Source of the DNA: Trichocoleus sp.
GTDB lineage: Bacteria > Cyanobacteriota > Cyanobacteriia > Elainellales > Elainellaceae
NCBI GenBank assembly: GCA_036702865.1
Contig: DATNQD010000071.1
Location: forward strand, 124,001-188,000
Length of the DNA: 64,000 nucleotides
Direction: 5' to 3'
Under the pieces are notes generated by a model. That model had not been told where the DNA came from. It saw nothing but the letters and a program-made list of their open reading frames with translations, and did not search any database. Shown here in pieces: positions 50,807 to 60,577 of the stretch (position 1 is the stretch's first letter; each line of letters starts with the position of its first letter). A program made the position numbers and the translations under genes.

Positions 50807-51355
50807 ATGTCCTGGGGCAAATTATTACAGCCTGATTTGATTTTGGGAAGTCCTGTTCTCACACTAACACCAGAAATTCTTCAACAACATCACTTGAAGG
50901 GTTTAGTGTTAGATGTGGACGAAACCCTTGTGCCCATGAGCATGGCAGAAGTTTCAGAAGAGCTGCGGCAGTGGGTCAATCTGGTGCGATCGACCGTTTC
51001 TCTTTCGCTTGTCAGCAATAACCTGAGCCAGAACCGCATTAGCCGCATTGCCAAGACGCTCAATGTCCCCTATATTTTGGGCGCACGCAAACCCTCTCGA
51101 CGCAAGCTCAAACAAGCCGTTGACGCGATGGATCTACCACTGGAGCAGGTGGCAATGGTGGGCGATCGGCTTTTTACTGATGTGCTGGCAGGAAACCGCT
51201 TGGGGATGTTCACAATTCTGGTTGAACCGATGGTAAATCCAACAAAAACAGGACAACGCTATTTGCTGCGAGATTTCGAGGTTTGGTTTTCCCAGCTACT
51301 AGGCGTTTCTATCAACACTCTGCAACAAACTGTAACCCACTCGGACAATTCTTAA
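50807..51355 (+). CDS. YqeG-family HAD IIIA phosphatase
   Basis: 182 residues. HAD motif I is LVLDVDETLVPM, motif II is LSLVSNNLS, motif III is in ARKPSRRKLKQAV and motif IV is VAMVGDRLFTDVLAGNRLG. All catalytic aspartates are present. The family is near-universal in cyanobacteria and plants; in plants a relative acts on phosphatidylglycerophosphate, so lipid synthesis is the likely role. Last gene of the plus-strand run. Confidence 0.9.
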   Translation: MSWGKLLQPDLILGSPVLTLTPEILQQHHLKGLVLDVDETLVPMSMAEVSEELRQWVNLVRSTVSLSLVSNNLSQNRISRIAKTLNVPYILGARKPSRRKLKQAVDAMDLPLEQVAMVGDRLFTDVLAGNRLGMFTILVEPMVNPTKTGQRYLLRDFEVWFSQLLGVSINTLQQTVTHSDNS

Positions 51356-51430
51356 CCACTGTGCTTAATACTAAAGAAAAAGTTAAGCCTCTTAGAGTTG
51401 TACTGTATCTTTGATAACCTAAAAATTGAA

Positions 51431-51532
51431 ATTTAATGGGGTCAGCTTATATTAGACCCTAGACCTTAAATCCCCGTAGATACTTCGAATAGAGCGTTGG
51501 TCTTTGTTTATAGAAGCTGGCGCTCTATTTGC
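51431..51532 (+). ncRNA. candidate structured RNA between convergent genes
   Basis: The 376-base gap between yqeG and tpiA contains two adjacent foldable elements. One is ATTTAA/TTAAAT (51431-51436, 51466-51471) enclosing GGGTC/GACCC. The other is AATAGAGCG (51488-51496) with CGCTCTATT (51521-51529), followed by a short T run. It could be a small RNA with its terminator, or just terminators of yqeG. The strand is assumed. The rest of the gap shows only a direct repeat of CCCTGACA near 51659-51680. Confidence 0.3.
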
Positions 51533-51731
51533 ATTGCTGTTTTCAATTAGCTATGTCAGGTGTGGGCTGAGGAGATGACTAGGAACAAAGCAATCTGAAC
51601 GGTGAGGCAAGTTTAGCTGCAACGGGATCATTTGAGCGATCGTGCATTGTAAAACCTGCCCTGACACTCTGCCCTGACAAGTAGTTTGCTGAGTGGAATC
51701 CTTAGTGAATCCACCCGCCCCTCAACATCGA

Positions 51732-52460
51732 CTACGTGGTGTAGTTCACAATCCTGGAAAAGTCTTCCGGTGCTAAACTTGCACCCCCAACCAGTGCCCC
51801 ATCGATCTCAGGCTGTGCCATAATCTCGTCAATGTTTCCTGGCTTCACTGACCCTCCATAAAGGATTGAAACACCAGGATTTTTCAGCTGGCTACGAATG
51901 ATGCCGATAATGCGATTTGCCTCAATTGATTCGCAAGTGTCACCTGTACCGATCGCCCAGATAGGTTCATAAGCGATCACCAGATTATCAGGATCAACCG
52001 CTTCTAGATCCTTCTCAAGCTGACCACTAATCACGCTTTCGGTTTCGCCTGCATCTCGCTGCTGCTTCGTTTCACCCACACAGAGAATTGGGATGAGCCC
52101 ATGCTGCTGTGCTGCTTTCAAGCGTAAATTGACCGTGGCATCGGTTTCGCCAAAGTATTGTCTTCGCTCGCTGTGCCCAATGACCACATACCGCACGCCC
52201 AACTCAGTCAACATTGGTGCAGAAATTTCGCCAGTATAGGCTCCAGCAGTGTCCCAATGGACGTTTTGCGCCCCTAGCATGATCCGAGTTCCATGCAAGT
52301 TTTTGGACAGAATGCCCAAATCCGTGAAAGGCACACAGAGAACCATCTCTCGGTCTTCTGCCGTCTCACGTACTAGATCAAAAAACGCCTTCAAGAACTC
52401 CAGGGTTTCTGCCTGGGTCTTATACATCTTCCAGTTGCCAGCAATGATAACCTTACGCAC
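51732..52460 (-). CDS. tpiA: triosephosphate isomerase
   Basis: 242 residues, typical length. Interconverts dihydroxyacetone phosphate and glyceraldehyde-3-phosphate in glycolysis and the Calvin cycle. The substrate Lys is in [10 protein letters not shown], the electrophilic His in [12 protein letters not shown], the catalytic Glu in [12 protein letters not shown] (loop 6) and the phosphate loop [12 protein letters not shown]. The start codon is the one giving [12 protein letters not shown], the standard N terminus. Monocistronic. Confidence 0.98.
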   Translation of the reverse strand: MRKVIIAGNWKMYKTQAETLEFLKAFFDLVRETAEDREMVLCVPFTDLGILSKNLHGTRIMLGAQNVHWDTAGAYTGEISAPMLTELGVRYVVIGHSERRQYFGETDATVNLRLKAAQQHGLIPILCVGETKQQRDAGETESVISGQLEKDLEAVDPDNLVIAYEPIWAIGTGDTCESIEANRIIGIIRSQLKNPGVSILYGGSVKPGNIDEIMAQPEIDGALVGGASLAPEDFSRIVNYTT

Positions 52461-52534
52461 GGGTGTCTCGATATCGGGTTAAGAACACATAAAAATGCAG
52501 CACGATCTAGTCTAAGGCTTTAGGGGACATTTCA

Positions 52535-53467
52535 TCATGCGTCATCCTTCGCTAGGGCTGCGATCGTCGCAACAACCGACTCTGCTAACGTTTGATAGTC
52601 ATAGCCGCCTTCTAAGCCCAAGAGGAGCCGATCGCAAATTTGCTGACAGCATTTTGTGAAAATGCCATAGTCTGAGGGTTGCAGGGAGATGTGCGCCAGC
52701 GGATCGGCTTCGTTTGCGTCATAGCCGGCACTAACAATCAGTAGATCGGGCTGGAATGCCTGGAAGAAGGGAACGATTTTTTCTTTAAATAGCGGTTCAT
52801 AGTCTTGTAAGGTACTGCCCGATCGCAGAGGAAAGTTCAGCACGTTGTGATGTTGTCCTCGTTCCTCGGCATAGCCCGTGTAAGGATATTGAGGCGACTC
52901 ATGTAAAGAACAGAAGGCAATCTTAGGGTTAGATTCAACGATCGCCTGGGTGCCATTGCCGTGATGCACATCCCAATCTAAAATCCCAACTCGGTTAATT
53001 CCGGGTTGCTGAAGCGCATAGTTTGCAGCAATCGCAGCATTCGAGAAGAGACAGAAGCCCATCCCTCGCGTGGGTAGGGCATGATGTCCGGGAGGACGCG
53101 CCAGCACAAAGGCAGGGGTTTCCGCTTGTAAAACATGATCAACGCCATCCAGCCAGGCATTAACAGCCAGTAGTGCAACTTCGTAGCTATGAGAAGAGAC
53201 AATTGTATCTGCATCAATTCGTCCGCCACCCATATCCGCTAACCGCTTCACAGATTCGATATAGCTAGTAGGGTGAATTGCCTGTAGAGCAGTAGTGAGG
53301 CGATCGGCTCTGGAATGAATGGGTGTTGGGACTCGCCAGTCCACTTGACGGTTCAGGGGAGCTTGCTTGAGAGCAGTAACGATCGCCGTCAGCCGTCCCG
53401 GATTTTCGGGATGAAAAGAACCGGTATCGTGATCGAGAAATTCGTCGGTATAAAAGACTGAAATCAT
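52535..53467 (-). CDS. histone deacetylase-family hydrolase (acetylpolyamine amidohydrolase-like)
   Basis: 310 residues of the arginase/deacetylase fold: PPGHHALPTRGMGFCLFSNA (catalytic His pair), GILDWDVHHGNGTQ (zinc-binding Asp and His), LIVSAGYDANEADPLA (second zinc Asp). Class II HDAC-like prokaryotic enzymes deacetylate polyamines, acetoin-related compounds or lysine side chains. Which one is not decided here. The start gives MISVFYTDEFLDHDTGSFHP, normal for this group. Same strand as tpiA and the LOG gene, with gaps of about 75-100 bases. Confidence 0.92.
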   Translation of the reverse strand: MISVFYTDEFLDHDTGSFHPENPGRLTAIVTALKQAPLNRQVDWRVPTPIHSRADRLTTALQAIHPTSYIESVKRLADMGGGRIDADTIVSSHSYEVALLAVNAWLDGVDHVLQAETPAFVLARPPGHHALPTRGMGFCLFSNAAIAANYALQQPGINRVGILDWDVHHGNGTQAIVESNPKIAFCSLHESPQYPYTGYAEERGQHHNVLNFPLRSGSTLQDYEPLFKEKIVPFFQAFQPDLLIVSAGYDANEADPLAHISLQPSDYGIFTKCCQQICDRLLLGLEGGYDYQTLAESVVATIAALAKDDA

Positions 53468-53570
53468 GCTTATAGCGTTCTAGATTTGAAGCAATCAAGC
53501 GGAATTCTGAAGAGACTGACAGGTTGTTCTCTACTACGCTTAGCCCCTGTCCCCAACCAACAGCTTTAAT

Positions 53571-54155
53571 CTAAGTCTTAATTTCTGGTTTTAGCCATTT
53601 TTCGACGACGGGCGGCTTATAGTTCTGCAATTGCTCCAGGAGTTGATCGGGTTCTCTCGATTCCAGCACAATCGATCGTAGCTCAGGCTGAAGAAACTTT
53701 TCGGTAACAGCGCGATCGAACAGCTCTAGGAGGGGATCATAGTATCCTTCCACATTGAGCAAGCCAAACGCCTTCTGATGCAGCTTTAACTGTGCCCAGG
53801 TCAAAATCTCGCAGAATTCCTCGAACGTCCCGTAGCCACCCGGTAATGCCACAAACGCATCCGACAGGTCTGTCATTAATGCTTTCCGCTCATGCATTGA
53901 CTCCACGACATGAAGCTGCGTTAACCCCAGGTGTGCTACTTCTTTGGCTTGCAAGAACTGTGGAATCACTCCGATCGCTTCTCCGCCTGCTGTCAAAACT
54001 GCATCTGCAATCGTTCCCATCAACCCAACATTGCCGCCACCATACACTAAACCCATGTTGTGACGGACGATCGCCTGCCCCATTGCAACTGCTGCTGCTT
54101 GGTAGGCAGGACGTGCTCCCATGCTCGAACCGCAAAAGACACAGATATATTTCAC
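53571..54155 (-). CDS. LOG-family phosphoribohydrolase (TIGR00730)
   Basis: 194 residues. Lysine-decarboxylase-like Rossmann fold with GLVYGGGNVGLMG (phosphate loop) and the PGGYGTFEEFCEILTWAQ signature plus the SMHERKALM block. The family releases free cytokinin bases from nucleoside monophosphates in plants, and in bacteria hydrolyses AMP-type nucleotides. The start gives YICVFCGSSMGARPAYQAAA, as in relatives. Confidence 0.93.
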   Translation of the reverse strand: MKYICVFCGSSMGARPAYQAAAVAMGQAIVRHNMGLVYGGGNVGLMGTIADAVLTAGGEAIGVIPQFLQAKEVAHLGLTQLHVVESMHERKALMTDLSDAFVALPGGYGTFEEFCEILTWAQLKLHQKAFGLLNVEGYYDPLLELFDRAVTEKFLQPELRSIVLESREPDQLLEQLQNYKPPVVEKWLKPEIKT

Positions 54156-54336
54156 GCTAAGCTGTGGTCAACTCAATTTTTAGGGCATCGGTTGTTAATA
54201 TAGCGGCTTTGCTCGGGTGCCACGATAGGCTGTGAGAAACTACAGGCGGCATAGCTCCGAAAACGGTATCTCTGTGAACCTTTCAAGCGCCGATGGGAGG
54301 GGAAATATGTTAAGATTTAATGGTTAGCGAGTGATA

Positions 54337-54399
54337 TTTAGCAGCGTGCTTACCTGAGCTACAGAGGGTCGGTCACATTAGTATTGGTAACCTGCTAAA
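54337..54399 (+). promoter_or_regulatory. folded leader upstream of gyrA
   Basis: TTTAGCAG (54337-54344) pairs with CTGCTAAA (54392-54399), and inside it TTACC (54350-54354) pairs with GGTAA (54386-54390), leaving a 31-base loop. It ends 30 bases before the gyrA start. It might control translation or reflect transcription-factor binding; no known riboswitch is matched. Confidence 0.4.
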
Positions 54400-54428
54400 C
54401 GCTCACATATCTGGAGTTTTTTCACGGT

Positions 54429-57023
54429 ATGAGTATTCCCCAGGAGCGGATTGTTCCCACGGATCTGCGGAACGAAATGTCCCGATCGTACTTGGAATAC
54501 GCCATGAGCGTGATCGTCGGTCGGGCACTACCAGATGCCAGAGACGGTCTGAAGCCAGTTCACCGCCGCATTCTTTACGCAATGCATGAGTTGGGGTTAA
54601 CCCACGATCGCCCCTTCCGGAAATGCGCCCGTGTGGTCGGGGAAGTGTTGGGTAAGTACCACCCTCATGGCGATACTGCCGTTTATGATGCGCTGGTACG
54701 GATGGCACAAGACTTCTCCATGCGCCACCCGCTGATCAACGGACATGGTAATTTCGGGTCGATCGACAACGATCCTCCCGCCGCAATGCGATATACGGAG
54801 TGTCGGCTTCAAGCACTCACAGGTGGCGCACTTTTACAGGATATTGAATCTGAAACCGTTGATTTTACAGACAACTTCGACGGCTCTCAGCAAGAACCGC
54901 TTGTGCTGCCTGCACGTCTGCCCCAACTGCTGCTAAACGGCTCCTCCGGGATCGCCGTGGGCATGGCGACGAACATCCCGCCCCACAATCTGAGTGAACT
55001 GCTTGATGGCGTCATCGCCCTGATTCAGAATCCAGACATTACTGATCTGGAGCTAATGCAGTACATTCCTGGTCCAGACTTCCCGACAGGTGGTCAGATT
55101 CTAGGAACGAGCGGCATCCGAGAAGCTTATACAACTGGGCGCGGCTCGATCACCATGCGGGGTGTGGCAGCAATCGAAACCATTGAACAGCGCGGCAGAC
55201 CCGACCGCGATGCCATCATCATTACAGAACTGCCTTACCAAACGAACAAGGCAGCGATGATTGAGCGGATCGCTGAGATGGTGAATGAACACCGCATTGA
55301 AGGTATTTCTGATATCCGGGATGAGAGCGATCGAGATGGAATGCGGATCGTGATTGAACTGCGCCGCGATGCTTACCCGCGTGTGGTGCTGAACAATCTG
55401 TATAAGCAGACTCCGCTGCAAGCCAACTTCGGCGTGAATATGCTGGCATTGGTGGATGGGGAACCGCAAATCCTGGGGCTGAAGCAATGCCTGCAAGTAT
55501 TCCTCGACTTCCGAATTGAGACGATCACCCGTCGCACTCGCTATGAACTTCGCAAGGCAGAAGAACGTGACCATGTTCTGCAAGGCTATTTGATTGCGCT
55601 GGCAAATCTGGATGCAATTATTGCGCTCATTCGCCACGCGGCTGATACCGTTACCGCAAAGCAAGAACTCATCGCTACCTACAGCCTGTCTGAAGTACAA
55701 GCCGATGCGATTTTGCAAATGCAGTTGCGCCGATTGACGGCTCTGGAGTCTGACAAGATTCAGCAGGAACACGAAGATCTGCAGCGTCGAATTACCGATC
55801 TGCGGGATATCTTGGCGCGACGTGAGCGAATTCTGCAAATCATTGAAACTGAAGTCTCAGACCTGCGATCGTCCTTCGGCAATCCTCGCCGTACCGTGAT
55901 CGAGTCGATGGATGGTGGGCTGGAAGACATTGACCTGATTGCAAATGAGCAAGCCATTATCCTGCTGACGGAACAGGGATATCTCAAGCGAATGCCCATG
56001 AGCAACTTTGTGGCGCAAAGCCGAGCCACCAGAGGCAAAGCGGGTGCCCGAATGAAGGAAGACGATGGCGTTAAGCACTTCCTCACCTGCTGTGATCATG
56101 ACAGCATCCTGTTCTTCAGCGATCGGGGTATTGCTTATTGCGTCAAGGCATATCAAATCCCAGTCAGTTCGCGCAATGCAAGGGGAACGCCGATCGTCCA
56201 GATGTTGCCCATCTCCCACGAAGAGCAAATTACCTCGATCGTTTCAGTGGCAGAGTTCACCGACGACGATTATCTGGTAATGCTGACCCAGAAGGGCTTT
56301 ATCAAAAAAACCGAGCTTTCTGCCTTCAGTAACATTCGCGCGAATGGACTGATTGCTATCTCTCTGGAAGCAGGCGACCAATTGCGCTGGGTGCGTCGTG
56401 CTAGGGCTGAAGATAGCATTATGATTAGCTCGCGGCAGGGTATGGCAATTCATTTCCGAGCTACCCATGAGCAACTGCGTCCGTTGGGCAGACCGACGAG
56501 AGGCGTGAAGTCAATGGCGCTGCGGGCAGGCGATGAACTGATCAGTATGGATATCCTACCGAGCCAGGTTGTCGCCACGATCGCTGAAAATGATGCTCCT
56601 GAAGCAGAGGCAGAAGAAGAACTTGATCTGGAATGTTCGCGGCAAGGTCCTTGGGCACTCGTGATTACGACTGGCGGTTTAGGCAAGCGGGTTCCAGTGT
56701 CTCAGTTCCGGCTACAAAACCGGGCAGGAATGGGATTGCGATCGATCAAATTCCGCAAAGCGGGCGATCGATTGGCGGCGCTGCAAGTGGTGAATGAGAA
56801 TGATGAGATCGTTTTGGTGACGAGTCGAGGCATTATTATTCGTCAGGCAGTGAATGCAATTTCCTGTCAGTCGCGGGCGGCAACCGGGGTAAGAGTCCAA
56901 CGGCTGGACGGTGATGATGCGATCGTTGCCGTAGCATTGGTTCCGCTTTCTAACGGTGAGGAAGCACTTGTCAACGGCGATGAAGAAGTTGTCAACGGCG
57001 ATGAAGAAGTTGTAGAAGAATAA
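54429..57023 (+). CDS. gyrA: DNA gyrase/topoisomerase IV subunit A (GyrA)
   Basis: 864 residues. The breakage-reunion part is highly conserved: [60 protein letters not shown] with the catalytic Tyr in MRYTECRL, and [15 protein letters not shown]. The C-terminal six-bladed beta-propeller (residues about 500-830) has blades like [20 protein letters not shown]. The canonical GyrA box Q-R/K-R-G-G-R/K-G is not exact; the position reads [10 protein letters not shown], a form seen in cyanobacterial GyrA. The last 25 residues are an acidic tandem repeat (VNGDEEV twice). With GyrB it introduces negative supercoils. A ParC assignment cannot be wholly excluded. A terminator follows. Confidence 0.9.
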   Translation: MSIPQERIVPTDLRNEMSRSYLEYAMSVIVGRALPDARDGLKPVHRRILYAMHELGLTHDRPFRKCARVVGEVLGKYHPHGDTAVYDALVRMAQDFSMRHPLINGHGNFGSIDNDPPAAMRYTECRLQALTGGALLQDIESETVDFTDNFDGSQQEPLVLPARLPQLLLNGSSGIAVGMATNIPPHNLSELLDGVIALIQNPDITDLELMQYIPGPDFPTGGQILGTSGIREAYTTGRGSITMRGVAAIETIEQRGRPDRDAIIITELPYQTNKAAMIERIAEMVNEHRIEGISDIRDESDRDGMRIVIELRRDAYPRVVLNNLYKQTPLQANFGVNMLALVDGEPQILGLKQCLQVFLDFRIETITRRTRYELRKAEERDHVLQGYLIALANLDAIIALIRHAADTVTAKQELIATYSLSEVQADAILQMQLRRLTALESDKIQQEHEDLQRRITDLRDILARRERILQIIETEVSDLRSSFGNPRRTVIESMDGGLEDIDLIANEQAIILLTEQGYLKRMPMSNFVAQSRATRGKAGARMKEDDGVKHFLTCCDHDSILFFSDRGIAYCVKAYQIPVSSRNARGTPIVQMLPISHEEQITSIVSVAEFTDDDYLVMLTQKGFIKKTELSAFSNIRANGLIAISLEAGDQLRWVRRARAEDSIMISSRQGMAIHFRATHEQLRPLGRPTRGVKSMALRAGDELISMDILPSQVVATIAENDAPEAEAEEELDLECSRQGPWALVITTGGLGKRVPVSQFRLQNRAGMGLRSIKFRKAGDRLAALQVVNENDEIVLVTSRGIIIRQAVNAISCQSRAATGVRVQRLDGDDAIVAVALVPLSNGEEALVNGDEEVVNGDEEVVEE

Positions 57024-57059
57024 ATTGCTTCGCTGAACAACTTATTTCTAAATTCTGAG

Positions 57060-57088
57060 GGGTGAATCTAACCCATTCACCCTTTTTT
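57060..57088 (+). terminator. intrinsic terminator of gyrA
   Basis: GGGTGAAT (57060-57067) and ATTCACCC (57075-57082) form a perfect 8-bp stem over a seven-base loop, followed by TTTTTT. Confidence 0.94.
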
Positions 57089-57229
57089 GCATGGATTTGC
57101 AATTTGCTGATGGAATGACAGGCAATGCAAAGCTCTTAGTTTTATCGCAGTAGTCACTCAGGCTAAGCTCCCGCGATCGAGCAAAAGTTGAGTACTCCTG
57201 TCCCTTAAACCCTATCCTCAGATCTGGAA

Positions 57230-57928
57230 TCATGAACTGATGGTCACTCGCTGCTTCAGTAATTGGCTGTTTTGATTGAGCGTTTGCTGAACGCTAATCA
57301 GCTGTGCCATTTGCTGTTTCGCATTTTCTGCTTGCTTCTTGAAGTTAATTTTGCGTTCCAGGGCAGCCCGCGCTAAATCTTCTCTGCCTTGCTTGAGTGC
57401 TTGCTTCGCGACCCGCTCCCAGGTGTTCATTTCGAGTTGTGCCTGGTTGTACTGCGATTGCAATTGCGATTGAGCCAGCGACACGTTGTCAAAGGCATTG
57501 CCTAAAAGCTGCATTGCCGTAACAGCATCACCTCCTTGTGCGGCTTCATCAATCAAGCGACGATCGAGCGATTGCAGTTGGGAAAGATCGAGTCCATAGT
57601 CGATGAGCTGCCGACTCTCATTTCTGCCCGTTTTACACCAATTAGCAAAATGTTCACAATTGTTCGTGAGCAGGTTATATTGTCTTTCGCCTAATCGGCT
57701 TTCTGCCCGTTCAATCACTACATCTGGGATAAAGGCGATCGGCTGTTGCTTTGTGTAGACGGGTGTCCCTCTCGCAAATGCCTCCATTGTCGTGCGAGTA
57801 ATCACCGCGTCATTGCCTTTGTGGTAGTGGATCACTGTGCCATCACCGCAGTCAATCCCATGATGCTCATAGACACCCTCCACACTCATTAGGGGGCGCA
57901 TAACATAGATTTGATCGCCTCTTGCCAT
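57230..57928 (-). CDS. LRAT/NC-domain protein fused to a PspA-like coiled coil
   Basis: 232 residues from the ATG at 57928 (MARGDQIYVMRP), where similarity begins; the frame is open 22 codons further upstream. Residues 1-115 are an LRAT-like (NlpC/P60 circular-permutation) domain: GDQIYVMR, VYEHHGIDCGDGTVIHYHKG with the catalytic His, and LLTNNCEHFANWCKTG with the catalytic Cys. The C-terminal 110 residues are a coiled coil whose core (TWERVAKQALKQGREDLARA, ALERKINFKKQAE) closely follows the PspA/Vipp1 pattern A-x-x-A-L-x-x-G-x-E-D-L-A-R-x-A-L. That suggests membrane or lipid binding by the coil and acyl transfer or hydrolysis by the LRAT part. The function is unknown and the fusion is uncommon in my experience. 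Confidence 0.78.
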   Translation of the reverse strand: MARGDQIYVMRPLMSVEGVYEHHGIDCGDGTVIHYHKGNDAVITRTTMEAFARGTPVYTKQQPIAFIPDVVIERAESRLGERQYNLLTNNCEHFANWCKTGRNESRQLIDYGLDLSQLQSLDRRLIDEAAQGGDAVTAMQLLGNAFDNVSLAQSQLQSQYNQAQLEMNTWERVAKQALKQGREDLARAALERKINFKKQAENAKQQMAQLISVQQTLNQNSQLLKQRVTISS

Positions 57929-58099
57929 AAGTCGAAACCGAAGAACGCTGCTGATCTTGATCCTGCCATGAGAACTAGGAGATTTGTTCTGCAAGAAGAG
58001 ATAGTGATTGTAACCAGAAAAAAGGTGGACAAGATGCCCACCGTAAGAGAGTTTCAGGAGAAGGTAATATCTGTCTTAGATCGAACGAACCAAAATCGA

Positions 58100-60250
58100 C
58101 TAAACGCCGATCGCTGTACTTAAAGAAGAGCCAAAAGAAGAGCCAACCAAATTTAAGCCCAGTGCAGTCGCCGCTCCAGAGCAATAAGAGCATTTGCACT
58201 TCGGCTTTACTGCCTGCCCATAAGCAGAGACAGTGGATTGCGGACTACCTGCCGGACTCAGAATAGACTGCGAGAGGGTAAAAGAATCAGTTGCGCCATA
58301 ATTCACATTCCAGCCAACATCCCGTAGGGAAGCAAGCGTCACCTGGCTGAGCGGCATTTTCACATTTGCCCCTTCCGCATAAGGCGTGAGAAGTTCATCA
58401 CCAAATTTGGCTTCATCCCAATGTCCCATTGCTCCTGCTTCTAAGGGAATTGCTGTTGGTGTATAAGTTCCAAGCAGCTCACCATAAGCTTTTCCAGCGT
58501 AGGTGTTGGCATTGTAGGTGTTGCTGGTGCGGCTAACCAGGCTGCGTCCTTGCTTCTCCCAAACTGTACCAATTCCCAGAACATGGGCAAATTCATGAAT
58601 CAGTAAGGTCTTGAGATAGGTCGGGTCGCTGTTATAGGAACTGCTGTAGCTGGTGTTGAGGCGAACCGTTCCCGTTGTCGGCATCCATTTCCCCGTGGCA
58701 TCGGTTGTGCCCGATCGATTGGTCGCCGCGGCAAGCCAGTCTTGGGGAGCTGCAACCCCGACCACATCAATTGCCAGATTATGAGGACCGTTAAACGTGC
58801 TGGAGGTAACGACATCCTCCCAGAATTTTGCGGCTTCACTGACTGCACTCCGAACGCCCGAATTAAGTGTACTCAGACCATCTCCATAGTTCAGCTGGAT
58901 GGAGAATTTGCGATCGTCGCTTGCAGCAGGCGTGAAGTTGGTGTTCACCGTATAGTTAATCGTCTGATTCCCAAAGCCTAAAACCTCAACCAGATAATTG
59001 CCTGACGACAGGAATCGACGGATCGATTCATTGGTGCTGCCCCACTCCGGTGCCCAAGCTATAATTTCGCCTTGATCGAGCGTGCCGTTGTTGTTTTTGT
59101 CTTGAATCAGCCGGACATCCGCATCTCCAGTTAAGCCTGTGAGATTTGCAGTAAACACACCCGATTGATTGACGCTAAACCGATAGAAATCTTGATCCGT
59201 GGAAGTTACCTGACCTGTGCGCGAGAAAGCCGCAGACTGAGACTCAGCCGAACCGATCGAGTTGCCAGGATCACCACTGGATGAACCGGGATTGCTAGAA
59301 GGCGTGGGGCTGGGAGTTGGAGTAACAACGGAGGTAGAACTACCACCGCCCGATGAAAGATCAAGCGTATATTCAGCTTTAGAGCCATCAAAAGCCGTTA
59401 CTCGAGCAAAATAGGTTCCGGCATTCAGCGATTTAGCAATAGACTCAGCGACCTGCCCATCATTATTCGATCGCCCAACTTCTGCACCAGAACTATCGAG
59501 TAGCTGTAAATCAGCATCACCACGCAGCTTGCCTAGGCCCAGGTTCACGGCGCCGTTCTCAGAGAGGGTAAAGCGATAGACATCACTGGTATCTCGACTA
59601 TCCACTTTGCCCTTGTAGCTGCGCTTTGTCCGGCTGAGGTTGCCAGCATCTAGAGCAGAGGAAGTACTGTTTCCTGCATCTGGGGCGCTGCCGTTCCCTT
59701 TCAGCTTCAGGGTGTAGTTGGCATTCGCACTATCTTTGGCAGAAACTCGAATAAAGTAGGTTCCAGAACGGAGATTTCCTTGAATTTTTTCATCCCGTCG
59801 ATCGCTGCGCGTTGATCGAGAGACTTCAGCCCCATTTGCTTTAAGAATTTGCAGGTCAGCATTCGCGCTCAGTTGGCTTAAGGAAAGCTTGAACCGCAGC
59901 GATCGAGACAGGCTGAATTGAAAATAGTTACTAGGGCTAGAGGTGCCAACTGTGCCATTCCAGGTGTAGTCTGACTTGCCGCTTAAATCGCCGAGTTTGC
60001 TAGCAGTCGCCTGACTTGTGCCGATGAAATTAGCATTCGCCCCTGGGCTAACAGGCTGAATTCGGAGTCCGCTACCGTCTTGAATGAAGCGAAACTTGTT
60101 ACGAGAACTAGAACTCCGAACCATCCGGAAATTTGATTGAGTATCGGTAGGATTCCGGGAAAGCGCTTGATCGAGCTGTAGTTGTGGGCGGGATAGGCTG
60201 TCCAGGCGACCCTGATTCCAGGATTGCCCAGCGGCAGACTGATATGACAT
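58100..60250 (-). CDS. leishmanolysin-like (M8) metalloprotease with PPC repeats
   Basis: 716 residues from the ATG at 60250, with AGGAGG immediately upstream. No signal peptide (MSYQSAAGQSWNQGRLD). Four PPC-type beta domains cover residues about 75-460 (YFQFSLSRSLRFKLSLSQLS; VYRFTLSENGAVNLGLGKLR; FYRFSVNQSGVFTANLTGLT). The protease follows, with zinc motif HEFAHVLGIGTVW near residue 550 and the third His in GAMGHWDEAKFGDELLTPY, as in the M8 family. The last 45 residues contain KPKCKCSYCSG and a Gly/Ser-rich end. The domain content fits an extracellular enzyme, so a non-Sec (type 1) export route is likely; no exporter gene is adjacent. Confidence 0.88.
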   Translation of the reverse strand: MSYQSAAGQSWNQGRLDSLSRPQLQLDQALSRNPTDTQSNFRMVRSSSSRNKFRFIQDGSGLRIQPVSPGANANFIGTSQATASKLGDLSGKSDYTWNGTVGTSSPSNYFQFSLSRSLRFKLSLSQLSANADLQILKANGAEVSRSTRSDRRDEKIQGNLRSGTYFIRVSAKDSANANYTLKLKGNGSAPDAGNSTSSALDAGNLSRTKRSYKGKVDSRDTSDVYRFTLSENGAVNLGLGKLRGDADLQLLDSSGAEVGRSNNDGQVAESIAKSLNAGTYFARVTAFDGSKAEYTLDLSSGGGSSTSVVTPTPSPTPSSNPGSSSGDPGNSIGSAESQSAAFSRTGQVTSTDQDFYRFSVNQSGVFTANLTGLTGDADVRLIQDKNNNGTLDQGEIIAWAPEWGSTNESIRRFLSSGNYLVEVLGFGNQTINYTVNTNFTPAASDDRKFSIQLNYGDGLSTLNSGVRSAVSEAAKFWEDVVTSSTFNGPHNLAIDVVGVAAPQDWLAAATNRSGTTDATGKWMPTTGTVRLNTSYSSSYNSDPTYLKTLLIHEFAHVLGIGTVWEKQGRSLVSRTSNTYNANTYAGKAYGELLGTYTPTAIPLEAGAMGHWDEAKFGDELLTPYAEGANVKMPLSQVTLASLRDVGWNVNYGATDSFTLSQSILSPAGSPQSTVSAYGQAVKPKCKCSYCSGAATALGLNLVGSSFGSSLSTAIGV

Positions 60251-60577
60251 AAATCCTCCTGATAACCTAAGCAGCAGTGAACGAGGTGAGCCAGAAGCAC
60301 CACAAACAAGGCTCGACCTCTGTCGGAATGGATAGACCTGCTTCAACAAATGCGTTGTTTTTTATGACTCAGGAGAGAGATCAGAGTTCCGCAACTTTCC
60401 ACAAATTTTGTGCCATTTTGCTTGGAATTGAGCTGCTTCCTCCTGAATCCCTGTCCTTGCGCTGGTTTAAGAGATCGATCGCTGCCGCACTTAGGTTAGA
60501 TATCTGAAATCAGGAACCCGGTTGTAGGATGTCCAAGTGAGAGGCGTGGGATGGCAATTTCAGGAAAATTTACTGCC
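60251..60577. other. spacer upstream of the M8 protease gene
   Basis: 327 bases between two minus-strand genes, holding the protease promoter and an AGGAGG ribosome-binding site at its lower-coordinate edge. Open frames here are short and lack ribosome-binding sites. No terminator or RNA recognised. Confidence 0.4.

Noticed and set aside
55101-55838. 245-residue open frame on the minus strand inside gyrA
   Set aside because: It lies entirely within a strongly conserved coding region, and its residues (Gln/Leu/Ile rich, no domain) are what the antisense of gyrA codons would give.
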